From CAYPZU01 sp964415395 (GTDB taxonomy: Bacteria > Chlamydiota > Chlamydiia > Chlamydiales > SM23-39): DNA of 54,687 bases. The notes below the pieces were generated by a model that was given only the letters and a program-made list of their open reading frames with translations, was not told the origin of the DNA and did not search any database. The position numbers and the translations under genes were made by a program. Positions 32,983 through 41,338 of the stretch are shown piece by piece. Each line of letters begins with the position of its first letter. Position 1 is the first letter of the stretch. The stretch spans positions 1 through 54,687 of the forward strand of contig CAYPZU010000004.1 in assembly GCA_964415395.1 (NCBI GenBank). Direction: 5' to 3'.

Positions 32983-33497
32983 CCTTTGCGTTCGCGCTTG
33001 GAGCCTTTGCGCTAATCCTCCAGGGCGTTCTCCATCCCTACCTTCCGATCCTCGCATTCGCTCCCGCCATCGCCTTCGCCTCGCTCCGCGCCTCCTTCTC
33101 CAAAACGCTCTGGTTCAGCGCGCTCGCTGGAGCGCTCGTCGATCTCCTCTCTGAAGACCCGATGGGCGTCCACGCTCTCAACTATACGATAGCGGCCGCT
33201 CTTCTCTACCGCTTCCGCAACCATTTTTCCCACGACGAAGCGCTCCACTTGAGCCTCTATACCGGTCTCGTCTCCGCCCTTTCCACGATCCTTCAGCTCT
33301 TCCTCCTTTTTCTTTTTGACAGAAGAATCCCCTTTAACGGAAAATGGGTTCTTGCCGATCTGATCGGGATGCCCCTTTTCGACGCCCTCTATGCGTTCGT
33401 CTGGTTTACCGCTCCCGTGGCTCTTGTAGAACGGCTCCGCAGGCATTGGATGGTATTTTGGCTAAAAAGAAAGAAAGCTTCTCCCACATCACGCTGA
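32976..33497 (+). CDS. MreD-like membrane protein
   Basis: 173-aa hydrophobic protein with about five membrane segments, starting MLTFAFALGAFALILQ at ATG 32976. The segment GALVDLLSEDPMGVHALNYT strongly resembles MreD (pattern G-x-x-x-D-x-L-S-x-x-P-x-G-x-H-A-L). MreD works with MreB/MreC/RodA in cell-wall synthesis, which in chlamydiae is restricted to the division plane. The basic tail RLRRHWMVFWLKRKK is cytoplasmic. No mreB or mreC is in the window, so the call rests on one motif and topology. It overlaps galE and the next gene. Confidence 0.6.
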   Translation: MLTFAFALGAFALILQGVLHPYLPILAFAPAIAFASLRASFSKTLWFSALAGALVDLLSEDPMGVHALNYTIAAALLYRFRNHFSHDEALHLSLYTGLVSALSTILQLFLLFLFDRRIPFNGKWVLADLIGMPLFDALYAFVWFTAPVALVERLRRHWMVFWLKRKKASPTSR

Positions 33498-34267
33498 TCG
33501 GCATCGAAGCGGCTCTCCAGGCGGGCGACGTGCTGAGACAAGGCTTCGGAACCACCTTCAAAATTTCTTCGAAGGCAGGCCAGCACAACCTCGTCACAGA
33601 ATACGACCACCGCGCCGAAAAACTGATCCTCGATTTCCTTTCCGCCCAAGTCCCCGGCTCCCGCTTCTTTGCCGAGGAGAGTGGAAAAAGCGGCCCGAAA
33701 GGATCGACCCGCTGGATCGTCGATCCGCTCGACGGCACCGTCAATTTCGCCCACGGCATCCCCGCCTTCTGCGTCAGCATCGCCGCTGAAATCAAAGGCG
33801 AAGTCGTCTCCGGCATCGTCTACCAGCCCATCACCCACGAACTCTTTGTCGCCGAAAAAGGAAAAGGCGCTTTCCTGAACGGCCAGAAAATCAAAGTCTC
33901 CCGCGCCAAATCACTCGACCAGTCGATCCTTGCCACTGGATTCCCCTACAATCTGGCGAAAAATCCGCACCATTGCATCGACCATTTCGTCGACATCCTC
34001 CGGATGGGAATCCCAATCCGCCGGATGGGTTCCGCCGCCATCGATCTCGCCTATACCGCCGCCGGCCGTTTCGACGGCTTTTTCGAAGTGGAGCTGCAGC
34101 CGTGGGACGTCGCCGCCGGAATGCTCCTCGTTGAAGAAGCAGGCGGCAAAGCCACCCGCTGGGACAAAAAACCTGTCGGCCTCGAATCGAAAACCCACAT
34201 CCTCGCCACAAACGGACACATCCATGCCGAGGGCATCAAAGTCTTAAACAAAAGCATCCCTTCATGA
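33458..34267 (+). CDS. suhB: Inositol monophosphatase family protein
   Basis: Mg-dependent phosphatase of the IMPase/SuhB type. FFAEESG, WIVDPLDGTVNFAHGIP and ELQPWDVAAGMLLVEEAGG hold the metal ligands. I choose TTG 33458 (AKKKESFSHITL follows), because no ATG lies nearby in frame, the resulting 269 aa equals the family norm, and GGATGG lies upstream. Longer in-frame starts run into the MreD-like coding region and are not family-like. It overlaps that gene by 40 bases and shares ATGA with folD. The physiological substrate may be inositol phosphate, another sugar phosphate, or it may act in rRNA antitermination as in E. coli. Confidence 0.88.
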   Translation: MAKKKESFSHITLIGIEAALQAGDVLRQGFGTTFKISSKAGQHNLVTEYDHRAEKLILDFLSAQVPGSRFFAEESGKSGPKGSTRWIVDPLDGTVNFAHGIPAFCVSIAAEIKGEVVSGIVYQPITHELFVAEKGKGAFLNGQKIKVSRAKSLDQSILATGFPYNLAKNPHHCIDHFVDILRMGIPIRRMGSAAIDLAYTAAGRFDGFFEVELQPWDVAAGMLLVEEAGGKATRWDKKPVGLESKTHILATNGHIHAEGIKVLNKSIPS

Positions 34268-35118
34268 ACCTGATCGACGGAAAAAAAATCGCCCACGACA
34301 TCCAAACTTCGATCGCCCATCAGGTCAGCGCGCTGAAAGGGCGCAAACCCGGGCTTGCCTTCATTCTCGTCGGCGACAACCCCGCCTCGCAGACTTACGT
34401 CCGCTCCAAGAAAAAAGCATGCGCACATACCGGCATCGAATCGACCCTCCTTGAACTGCCCGCTTCCACAACCGAAGCCGAGCTTCTCTCCCACATCGAG
34501 CGGCTCAACCTCGACCCGGCCATCGACGGAATCCTCGTCCAGCTCCCTCTCCCTCATGCGCTCGATGAAAAAATCGTCACCCGCGCCATCCATCCGGAAA
34601 AAGACGTCGACGGATTCCATCCGATGAACGTGGGAAAAATGCTCCTCGGCGAAGAGGGAGGATTCCTCCCCTGCACGCCGAACGGCATCAAGGTCATCCT
34701 GGAAAGAACCCACATTCCCGTTTCAGGCAAGCACGTCGTCGTCATCGGCCGAAGCAATATCGTCGGCAAGCCGCTCGCCGCGATCCTCATGCAGAAAAAA
34801 CCCCACTGCAACGCCACCGTCACCGTCGCCCACAGCCAGTCCGACAACCTCGTCCAGCTCGCAAGATCCGCCGACATCCTCGTAGCCGCTCTCGGCAAAC
34901 CCCGCTTCGTCACCCGCGACATGGTCAAGCCCGGAGCCGTCGTGATCGACGTCGGCATCAACCGCTCGAGCGACGGAAAAATCATCGGCGACGTCGACTT
35001 CGACGCCGTCGCTTCGATCGCCAGCCATATCACCCCCGTTCCGGGCGGCGTCGGCCCGATGACCATTGCCATGCTCTTGCAAAACACCCTTTGGAGCTAC
35101 CTGAAACGGCATGCGTAA
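34264..35118 (+). CDS. folD: Methylenetetrahydrofolate dehydrogenase / cyclohydrolase
   Basis: Bifunctional C1-folate enzyme converting methylene-THF to formyl-THF. QTYVRSKKKAC carries the catalytic Tyr and Lys. VQLPLPHAL, the dinucleotide loop VVIGRSNIVGKP and the end TPVPGGVGPMTIAMLLQNT are diagnostic. 284 aa, complete. It overlaps suhB by four bases and apbE by eight. The folD-apbE pairing is conserved in Chlamydia (CT078-CT077). Confidence 0.97.
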   Translation: MNLIDGKKIAHDIQTSIAHQVSALKGRKPGLAFILVGDNPASQTYVRSKKKACAHTGIESTLLELPASTTEAELLSHIERLNLDPAIDGILVQLPLPHALDEKIVTRAIHPEKDVDGFHPMNVGKMLLGEEGGFLPCTPNGIKVILERTHIPVSGKHVVVIGRSNIVGKPLAAILMQKKPHCNATVTVAHSQSDNLVQLARSADILVAALGKPRFVTRDMVKPGAVVIDVGINRSSDGKIIGDVDFDAVASIASHITPVPGGVGPMTIAMLLQNTLWSYLKRHA

Positions 35119-36106
35119 ATTCCTCGCCCTCCTCCTTTTCGCCGCCGCCTGCCAAAAAAACCCCAAACCCTCTTCCGTCCATTTCGAAGGGACAGCGCTC
35201 ACAATCCCCTACCACATCATCGTAGGCCAGGAACTCACCCTCCAGGAGAAGACCGCTACCGCATCGACACTCAATGCCGTCTTCCAGAAAGTCGATTCGA
35301 CGCTCAACAACTGGAACCCCGATTCGGAAATCTCCCGCCTTAACGCAGCTCCGGCCCACACCCCGATCGCTCTCTCGGAGCCCCTTTATGAAACGCTACT
35401 CCTCTGCCAAAAAATCCACTCCCTCAGCGGGGGCAGATTCGATCCTACCGTTGAGCCGCTCCAAAAACTGTGGGACAACTCGCTCCAGAACAAAAAAGCG
35501 CCTGACGCAGCCCAGATTCTCTCCGCCTGCGGCGCGCTCGGATGGAAGCACATTGCTCTGCAAAACGGCGAACTCGTCAAAGACCATCCTGACACCCGCA
35601 TCGACCTTTGCGGAATCGCCAAAGGCGTCTGCATCGACTGGATCGCATCCGCCCTGAAACAAATGGGCATCCGGAATTTCTGCATCGACTGGGGCGGAGA
35701 AGTGCGCGCCGAAGGGCGCCATCCCGAACTGGGTCTGTGGAAAATTCCGGTCGACCCGAGCCTCCGGTCCCAAGGCGGCCCGCTTGCGCCGATCACTCTA
35801 AAAAACTCCTCGGTTTCCATCACCGCCGACCAGAGCCGCCAGGGATGGCTTCTCGCGGAAGAAGGGCAAATCCACCGCTACTTCCCGATCATCGATCCGT
35901 TCAGCGCCCAACCGCTCGAAAAAACCGAATATTCGATCGCCGCCGCGATCGTCACAGCCCCCTCCAGCGCGCTCGCCGACGCGCTCGCGACCGCCGCCAT
36001 GCTCTTCCCCGGAAGAAGAGAAGCGGAAAAATGGGCCGAAGAAGTTGTGGAACTTTACCCAGAAGTCAGTTTCTGCATCCTGAGCTACAGAAAAGATCAT
36101 GATTAA
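35111..36106 (+). CDS. apbE: FAD:protein FMN transferase, lipoprotein
   Basis: Attaches FMN covalently to extracytoplasmic proteins such as NqrB/NqrC of the Na+-translocating NADH dehydrogenase used by chlamydiae. The N-terminus MRKFLALLLFAAAC is a short lipoprotein signal with lipobox Cys14. LNNWNPDSEISRLN, GGRFDPTVEPL, IDLCGIAKGVCIDW and SVSITADQSRQG follow the ApbE order, though the usual G-D of the product-strand region appears as A-D. 331 aa. It overlaps folD and the following HAD gene by eight bases each. Confidence 0.92.
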   Translation: MRKFLALLLFAAACQKNPKPSSVHFEGTALTIPYHIIVGQELTLQEKTATASTLNAVFQKVDSTLNNWNPDSEISRLNAAPAHTPIALSEPLYETLLLCQKIHSLSGGRFDPTVEPLQKLWDNSLQNKKAPDAAQILSACGALGWKHIALQNGELVKDHPDTRIDLCGIAKGVCIDWIASALKQMGIRNFCIDWGGEVRAEGRHPELGLWKIPVDPSLRSQGGPLAPITLKNSSVSITADQSRQGWLLAEEGQIHRYFPIIDPFSAQPLEKTEYSIAAAIVTAPSSALADALATAAMLFPGRREAEKWAEEVVELYPEVSFCILSYRKDHD

Positions 36107-36722
36107 AACCGTTTTCTTCGACCTCGGGAACGTCCTCGTCTTTTTCAGCCGCCCCAAAATGATGGCGCAGCTCTCCGCCTGCACGGGGCTATCCCCCGAA
36201 AAGATCCACGACCTCTTCTTCAACCGCAGGTGGCTCGAACTCTACGAAACGGGGCGCATTTCCACGGAAGAAATCTACCGGAAATTCTCCGCGCTGTCTC
36301 CCCGCTCCTTCACCCTACCTGAACTGCTCGACGCCGCCTCCTCGATCTTCACACCCAACACAGAACTCTACCCGCTTGTCGAAAGCCTCAAAAAAAACCA
36401 AATCCGCCTCATCCTCCTCTCCAACACCTCCGAGTGCCATTTCAACAGGGCCTATTCCGACTACCCCGTCCTCAGGCTATTCGATCACAAAATCCTCTCC
36501 TACGAAGTCGGCGCGTGCAAACCCGATCCCCGGATCTTCCAAAAAGCGCTCGCTTCAGCGCTGTGCGCACCGTCGGAATGCTTTTACACCGACGACATCC
36601 CCGAATTCATTCTCGGCGCCCAAAAAGCCGGCCTAGACGGAGAACTGTTCACTAACGTTCCCTCGCTCCGCGCCCAACTCCTCTCCCGCGGCTGCGCCTT
36701 TCTGTATACACAAACAACCTAA
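36099..36722 (+). CDS. HAD-superfamily phosphatase
   Basis: Haloacid-dehalogenase-like hydrolase, subfamily IA. The nucleophile motif is FFDLGNVLV (Asp8; the second position is Asn, as in YihX-type sugar phosphatases). Motif II is ILLSNTSE, motif III Lys lies in CKPDPRIFQKAL, and motif IV is YTDDIPEF. A helical cap lies between. 207 aa. Substrate unknown, possibly a sugar phosphate. Last gene of the galE/suhB/folD/apbE run; a hairpin-rich gap follows. Confidence 0.87.
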   Translation: MIKTVFFDLGNVLVFFSRPKMMAQLSACTGLSPEKIHDLFFNRRWLELYETGRISTEEIYRKFSALSPRSFTLPELLDAASSIFTPNTELYPLVESLKKNQIRLILLSNTSECHFNRAYSDYPVLRLFDHKILSYEVGACKPDPRIFQKALASALCAPSECFYTDDIPEFILGAQKAGLDGELFTNVPSLRAQLLSRGCAFLYTQTT

Positions 36723-37025
36723 AGAATCGGTTTCTGGCTTCGTCGCGCAGCCACTGAATTTGAGACCCGCCTGCATCGCTAAACTTTTTAAGTTTAGCTT
36801 CTTCGGCGCCGACAAAGCCTGGCTCAAATTCAGGGCGGCCTAAGGCCCGGTTCGCATTCGCTCACCTGCTTCCCTTTGAAAATGTCCCCCGGACATTTTC
36901 AAAGTGTCCGCAGCCTTGCCATATTCCCGACCCTTCAAATTGTTTGCGTATAACTCTTTTTTCTTGCGCAAAAGAAAATCTTATCTTAGCATTCCCGCTC
37001 CGAAAAAAATTTGGAGTTGCAAAAC
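36723..37025. other. 303-base intergenic region with nested palindromes
   Basis: No supported gene. Outer arms CTGAATTTGAG/CTCAAATTCAG (36754-36764/36823-36833) enclose a 9-bp hairpin GCTAAACTT/AAGTTTAGC (36778-36786/36790-36798, loop TTT) and the palindrome TCGGCGCCGA (36803-36812). A 14-bp hairpin with loop CCC follows at 36874-36904. The last 90 bases are AT-rich and contain GGAG (37013-37016) for the next gene. Confidence 0.6.
36874..36904. repeat. Perfect 14-bp hairpin
   Basis: CTTTGAAAATGTCC (36874-36887), loop CCC, GGACATTTTCAAAG (36891-36904). No T-run follows on either strand, so it is not a canonical intrinsic terminator. A structured RNA, a REP-like element or a protein-binding site are alternatives. 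Confidence 0.7.
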
Positions 37026-37919
37026 ATGTACCCCCCACAAGAAGCCGCCTTCCGCCGCGCCCCCGCTTTCGACTATCCGCTCGACGCCCCGCCTCCACCA
37101 AGAGAAAATAGAGGAATCCAGGCTGTCTATCAGCTCGCCGTTGAATATTTCCGCACTGTCATCCGCAAATGCGCTCAAGCCATGACAGTCTTCTTCGACT
37201 GTCTCCGCAACTGCTGCACCCGCTGCCGCAGAGGGGTTCAGGAGATCCGCATCGACCAGGCCGCAAGACGGGAGCTGAGACGGGAACATCGAATGCAGGT
37301 AGATGGCTTTGAGATCAATCAGCCGGAAGCAGAAGAGATCGATCCGCCGGAAGGAATACCTGACGCGGCTCCGGAACTCATCGCCCACGACGCCCCCATC
37401 GGGACGAAGCTAGCCGCCTACGCCGACATCCCGTCCGGCGATGGATTCATGCAGGCAGCCGTGAATCTTCATAGAGCGGCCCTGAGAGGCGAAGACGCCC
37501 TCATCCCCGACGACCCGGAAGCTCACGCTCCCAGAATGCTCGAGAACTTCGACCGGCTTGTGACGGACAGAGACGCCCAGCTTTTCGTAGCGCTCCTCCA
37601 GATCAGCATCCGCGCCTTCCTCTTCACCAACCGGACTCTGCCCGAGCATAGGACTCCCGACTACCTGAGAAAAGAGTACAGGCGCGGAGTCGGATTCAGA
37701 AACACCTACGACGATCTAACCGAACTGAGGAACCAATTCATTCTCTTGCCGAATAACGACAAAGCGATCATTTTCAATACCCTGGAGACAGGGGATGGAA
37801 TCGACCACCTCCCTCTGACGCCTGCAGGCAGGGCTGTCCTGGGCCGGATCGGCGCGATTTCGAATGAACTCGTCCAAAGGAACCCGGCCTTCAACCATGC
37901 AGCGCAGGAAGTCCAATAA
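37026..37919 (+). CDS. Uncharacterised protein, possibly related to the USP-like effector (297 aa)
   Basis: Not recognised. ATG 37026 has GGAG nine bases upstream and is preferred to an in-frame TTG at 37011. The N-terminal 25 residues are Pro-rich. A Cys-rich amphipathic stretch (about 49-67, including RNCCTRC) could associate with membranes. The C-terminal half contains PDYLRKEYRRGVGFRNTYDDL (211-231), which resembles ADYRNEFVDFRNTYTDL in the USP-like protein at 9869-11404. The spacing from that block back to GDGFMQAAV (138-146) equals the USP spacing to the Cys box (83 versus 84 residues), but with Phe141 in place of Cys. It lacks any His box. It may be a truncated, inactive relative; evidence is thin. 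Confidence 0.65.
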   Translation: MYPPQEAAFRRAPAFDYPLDAPPPPRENRGIQAVYQLAVEYFRTVIRKCAQAMTVFFDCLRNCCTRCRRGVQEIRIDQAARRELRREHRMQVDGFEINQPEAEEIDPPEGIPDAAPELIAHDAPIGTKLAAYADIPSGDGFMQAAVNLHRAALRGEDALIPDDPEAHAPRMLENFDRLVTDRDAQLFVALLQISIRAFLFTNRTLPEHRTPDYLRKEYRRGVGFRNTYDDLTELRNQFILLPNNDKAIIFNTLETGDGIDHLPLTPAGRAVLGRIGAISNELVQRNPAFNHAAQEVQ

Positions 37920-37957
37920 AAGATTCAATTGAACGAATTTGATCTTGTGAGATATCC

Positions 37958-38010
37958 CCCCCTCTCCTATGCTTTTAAGTAAGTATGAAACAAAGAAGAA
38001 GGAGAGGGGG
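37958..38010 (+). promoter_or_regulatory. 11-bp inverted repeat enclosing the rnr start codon
   Basis: CCCCCTCTCCT (37958-37968) and AGGAGAGGGGG (38000-38010) are perfect complements, with the rnr ATG (37985) in the 31-base loop. The right arm also forms a competing GGGGG-T-CCCCC hairpin. mRNA folding here could regulate initiation. Confidence 0.5.
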
Positions 38011-40135
38011 TCCCCCTCCCGCCCAAAAGCCGAGCAAGTCGGAAAAAATAGCTCGGAATCTAGCTAAAACGCTACGCCAATACCTCCAGGGAAGACGTTA
38101 CAAACCCTCCTCCCTGAACGAACTCATCGCCCAGCTCGCCATCCCCGAAGTCCACCACGACCTTTTTGAAAAGGTCCTTGGCGAGATGGTCTCCACGAAC
38201 GAACTCGCCCTTGAAAAGCATAAATACGCAGTCCCCTCGACCGCCCAGCGGGTGATCGGATCGATCAGCGTCCATAAAAAAGGATTCGGATTCCTCCGGC
38301 AAACCGAAGGAAGCGACGTCTTCGTCCCCAAGCAGTACATGATGGACGCCGTCGACGGAGACGAAGTCGAAGTCGAAGTCAATCCGGTCGTATCCGCCAA
38401 AGGCCCCGAAGGGCGCGTCATCGCGATTTTGAAGCGAAGCCGCACCCACCTGGCCGGCATCATCGTCTCTAAAACAGGCCGCCACTACACCGCCTACGCT
38501 CCCCTCCTGGGACCCGACAAGCCCGTCATCGTCAAACCCAAAGGGCACCCCCTCAAAGAAGGGGACCGGATCATCTGCAAAGTGATCGAATGGAGCAACA
38601 GCGAAGAGATGGTCGAAGCCGAAGCCGACCGGGTGATCGGCCACATCTCCGACCCCTCCATCGACATCAAGGCCGCCATCGAAGAATTTGAGATTCCCGA
38701 CGGCTTTACTGAAGAAGCTCTCGAAGAAGCCAGATCGTACGGAAGCAAAATTTCCCCTAAAGAGGCGAAAAACCGCCTCGACATCACCGATTGGGAATGC
38801 GTCACCATCGACCCGGACACGGCAAAAGACTTCGACGACGCGATCACATTGACCTGCGACGAGAAAGGGCACTACCATCTTGGCGTACACATCGCCGACG
38901 TCGCTCACTACGTTAAAAGCGGCAGCCATCTCGACCAGGAAGCGCTCACCCGCTGCAACTCCACCTATTTCCCTGGGCAATGCGTACCGATGCTCCCTGA
39001 AGAGCTCTCCAACGAACTTTGCAGCTTAAAGCCGAACGTCAAACGGCTCACCCAGTCCATATTCGCCGAGTTCAACCCGAACGGAGACCTCGTCCACTAC
39101 AAAGTCGCCCGCTCCTGCATCAAGAGCCAGAAGCGATTCACATATAAAGAAGCGCTCCAGGTCATCGAGAAGAAAAAGAAAAGCCCCCATCTTCCGCTTC
39201 TGGAACGGATGGTCGCCCTTTGCGCCCTCCTGAAGAAAAAACGGAACGAGCGCGGCAGCATCGACTTCGCCATGGCCGACGACGTCATTCTCGTCGACGA
39301 CAAGGGCGTCCCTCTCAAAATCGAGCGGGTCGAATACGACATCACCCACCAGATGATCGAAGAGTTCATGCTGAAGGCGAACGAAATCGCAGCCCGCCAC
39401 CTCGCAGACCAGGGAAAAACGCTCATCTACCGCGTCCACGAGCAGCCCAATGCGGAATCGTTCCAGGAATTCTATGCGTTCGCCCGTTCGCTCGGCTTCC
39501 AGATGCCGGCAACCCCTACGCACCGCGATATTCAGAAGCTCTTCCACGACGCCAAGGAACATCCTGACCTGCACGCTCAGCTTTCGGTTCATTTCATCCG
39601 GAGCATGCGGCTCGCCTGCTACTCCTCGGAAAACCTCGGCCACTACGGCCTTGCGCTCGAACACTATTGCCACTTCACAAGCCCGATCCGCAGATACACC
39701 GACCTGATCATCCAGCGGCTCCTCTTCGACGAGCTGCCCGATGCGACCGACCTCGAAGACGTCGCCGCCGCCTGCTCGGAAAAAGAGAGGATCTCGTTCC
39801 GCGCCGAAAGCTCCGTCGTCATCCTCAAAAAATTGCGCCTTGCGGAACAGTCTTTCAGAGATGACCCCGAACGCGAATATAAAGCGCTCGTCACAAAAAT
39901 CCGCCCCTTTGCTCTCCAGTTCGAAGTCCCCCTCTTCGACCTCGAAGGAACGCTCCACGTCTCGCAGATCGGCAACGACTACTACGAGTACAACGCGGCG
40001 CGGATGCAGCTCCGGGGCAGCAGATCAGGAAAAACATACCAGGCAGGACAGGAAATTTTGGTCCGCCTCTCAAGGATCAACCTCATCCTGCAGCAAGCCG
40101 AATGGGCGATCGTCTCTCCCAAAAAAGAAAAATGA
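37985..40135 (+). CDS. rnr: Ribonuclease R
   Basis: Processive 3'-5' exoribonuclease of the RNB family, active on structured RNA. The 716-aa protein has a basic N-terminus, a cold-shock-like domain around VIGSISVHKKGFGFLRQ, the RNB catalytic domain with DPDTAKDFDDAITL and the segment LGVHIADVAHYV, the later SVHFIRSMRLACYS and HFTSPIRRYTDLIIQ, and a C-terminal S1 domain. The catalytic aspartates are present. Start ATG 37985 lies in the loop of a perfect inverted repeat. mpg overlaps its stop by ATGA. Confidence 0.96.
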   Translation: MKQRRRRGGPPPAQKPSKSEKIARNLAKTLRQYLQGRRYKPSSLNELIAQLAIPEVHHDLFEKVLGEMVSTNELALEKHKYAVPSTAQRVIGSISVHKKGFGFLRQTEGSDVFVPKQYMMDAVDGDEVEVEVNPVVSAKGPEGRVIAILKRSRTHLAGIIVSKTGRHYTAYAPLLGPDKPVIVKPKGHPLKEGDRIICKVIEWSNSEEMVEAEADRVIGHISDPSIDIKAAIEEFEIPDGFTEEALEEARSYGSKISPKEAKNRLDITDWECVTIDPDTAKDFDDAITLTCDEKGHYHLGVHIADVAHYVKSGSHLDQEALTRCNSTYFPGQCVPMLPEELSNELCSLKPNVKRLTQSIFAEFNPNGDLVHYKVARSCIKSQKRFTYKEALQVIEKKKKSPHLPLLERMVALCALLKKKRNERGSIDFAMADDVILVDDKGVPLKIERVEYDITHQMIEEFMLKANEIAARHLADQGKTLIYRVHEQPNAESFQEFYAFARSLGFQMPATPTHRDIQKLFHDAKEHPDLHAQLSVHFIRSMRLACYSSENLGHYGLALEHYCHFTSPIRRYTDLIIQRLLFDELPDATDLEDVAAACSEKERISFRAESSVVILKKLRLAEQSFRDDPEREYKALVTKIRPFALQFEVPLFDLEGTLHVSQIGNDYYEYNAARMQLRGSRSGKTYQAGQEILVRLSRINLILQQAEWAIVSPKKEK

Positions 40136-40719
40136 TCCCCCTCTCCTACTACCAGAGCGGGGACGTCGTTCAGCTCGCCCGCTCGCTTCTCGGCAAATCG
40201 CTTTTCACCCTCATCAACGGCGAACTCACCGGCGGGATCATCATCGAAACCGAAGCGTATGCGGGAGCGCGCGACAAAGCGTGCCATTCCTACAACAACC
40301 GGCGCACACCCCGCAACGAACCGATGTTCGCCGCCGGCGGAATCGCCTACGTCTACCTCTGCTACGGCATCCACCACCTCCTCAACATCATCACCGGAGC
40401 CGAAAACGATCCCGTCGGCATTTTGCTCCGCGCCATACAGCCCACCCATGGCATCGAAACGATGCTGCGGCGCCGCGGCCATCCGAAACTCTCTTCGCTG
40501 GCCTCCGGCCCCGGCTCTTTGACCCAGGCTCTCGGCGTCACCCTGCAGCATAACAAAATCCCCCTCGACAGCCCCGCTCTCTGGCTCGAAGAGGGTCCTC
40601 CGCCCCGCGCAATCGAGGCCGGCCCCCGCATCGGGGTCGCCTACGCAGGCGAGGACGCCCTTCTCCCCTACCGTTTTCAATCCGTTGCTTGCGAAATAAC
40701 GGATTCCGCGTCATCATGA
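40132..40719 (+). CDS. mpg: 3-methyladenine DNA glycosylase (AAG/MPG type)
   Basis: Base-excision repair glycosylase removing alkylated purines. From ATG 40132 (MIPLSYYQSGDVV) it is 195 aa, the family size. ARSLLGKSLF, IIIETEAYAGARDKACHSYNN, RNEPMFAAGGIAYVYLCYGI and the GPGSLTQALGV segment are diagnostic; the Glu of ETEAY is the catalytic residue. A longer in-frame start inside rnr is rejected. It is coupled to rnr by ATGA and followed 4 bases later by the first DUF502 gene. Confidence 0.93.
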   Translation: MIPLSYYQSGDVVQLARSLLGKSLFTLINGELTGGIIIETEAYAGARDKACHSYNNRRTPRNEPMFAAGGIAYVYLCYGIHHLLNIITGAENDPVGILLRAIQPTHGIETMLRRRGHPKLSSLASGPGSLTQALGVTLQHNKIPLDSPALWLEEGPPPRAIEAGPRIGVAYAGEDALLPYRFQSVACEITDSASS

Positions 40720-40723
40720 AGGG

Positions 40724-41338
40724 ATGAAGAAGTACTTTTTCACCGGGCTCGTCACGCTCCTTCCAGTCGCAGTTACCTTCTGGATCGTCCATTTCCTCGT
40801 TCGCCTTCTGACGCAGCCCTTCGTCGGCATCGTCTCGGCGATTTTCCATCAGTTCCCCATCGTCTCCGAGCAGTTCATTCGGATTTTGAGCCAGATCACG
40901 ATTCTGGTCTTTCTCTTCGTCTTCACGGTATTCCTCGGATTCGTCGCCCGCCGCTTTTTCTTTGGGCAGATGATCCAGCTTGGAGATAAGATCCTCCACA
41001 AAATCCCTCTCGTGAATAAAGTCTACAAAACCTCGAAAGAGATCGTCCAATCGCTGTTCGGCACAGACAAAAACTCTTTCCAGCAAACAGTCCTCCTCCC
41101 GTTCCCCTACGAAGGAAGCTACTGCATCGGACTCATTACCCGGGAAGCCCCGAAAAAATGCGAAGAACAGGCCAATCAGGAACTGATCTCCGTCTTCATC
41201 CCCACTACCCCCAACCCCACCACCGGCTTCCTCGTCATGTGCAAAAAATCAGACCTGATCTTCCTCAATATGAAAAGCGAAGAAGCTATTAAATACGTCG
41301 TCTCCTGCGCCGTCATCCAACCTGCGGGACGCCCATGA
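40724..41338 (+). CDS. DUF502 family membrane protein, copy 1
   Basis: Two N-terminal membrane segments (about 5-30 and 55-80), then a soluble domain with IPLVNKVYKTSKEIVQSLFG and FIPTTPNPTTGFLVM, the conserved DUF502 core. 204 aa. Molecular function is unknown; in plants relatives (LCV/COV1-like) affect vascular patterning, which does not help here. It is followed with ATGA overlap by a second member of the same family, suggesting a heteromeric pair. Confidence 0.88.
   Translation: MKKYFFTGLVTLLPVAVTFWIVHFLVRLLTQPFVGIVSAIFHQFPIVSEQFIRILSQITILVFLFVFTVFLGFVARRFFFGQMIQLGDKILHKIPLVNKVYKTSKEIVQSLFGTDKNSFQQTVLLPFPYEGSYCIGLITREAPKKCEEQANQELISVFIPTTPNPTTGFLVMCKKSDLIFLNMKSEEAIKYVVSCAVIQPAGRP

Noticed and set aside
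33344..33457. N-terminal extension of the SuhB-like protein
   Set aside because: Codes residues unlike the family and overlaps MreD-like coding; TTG 33458 gives the normal length.
36874..36904. Intrinsic terminator for the HAD phosphatase gene
   Set aside because: Perfect hairpin but no T-run on either strand and 150 bases past the stop; kept as an unexplained hairpin.
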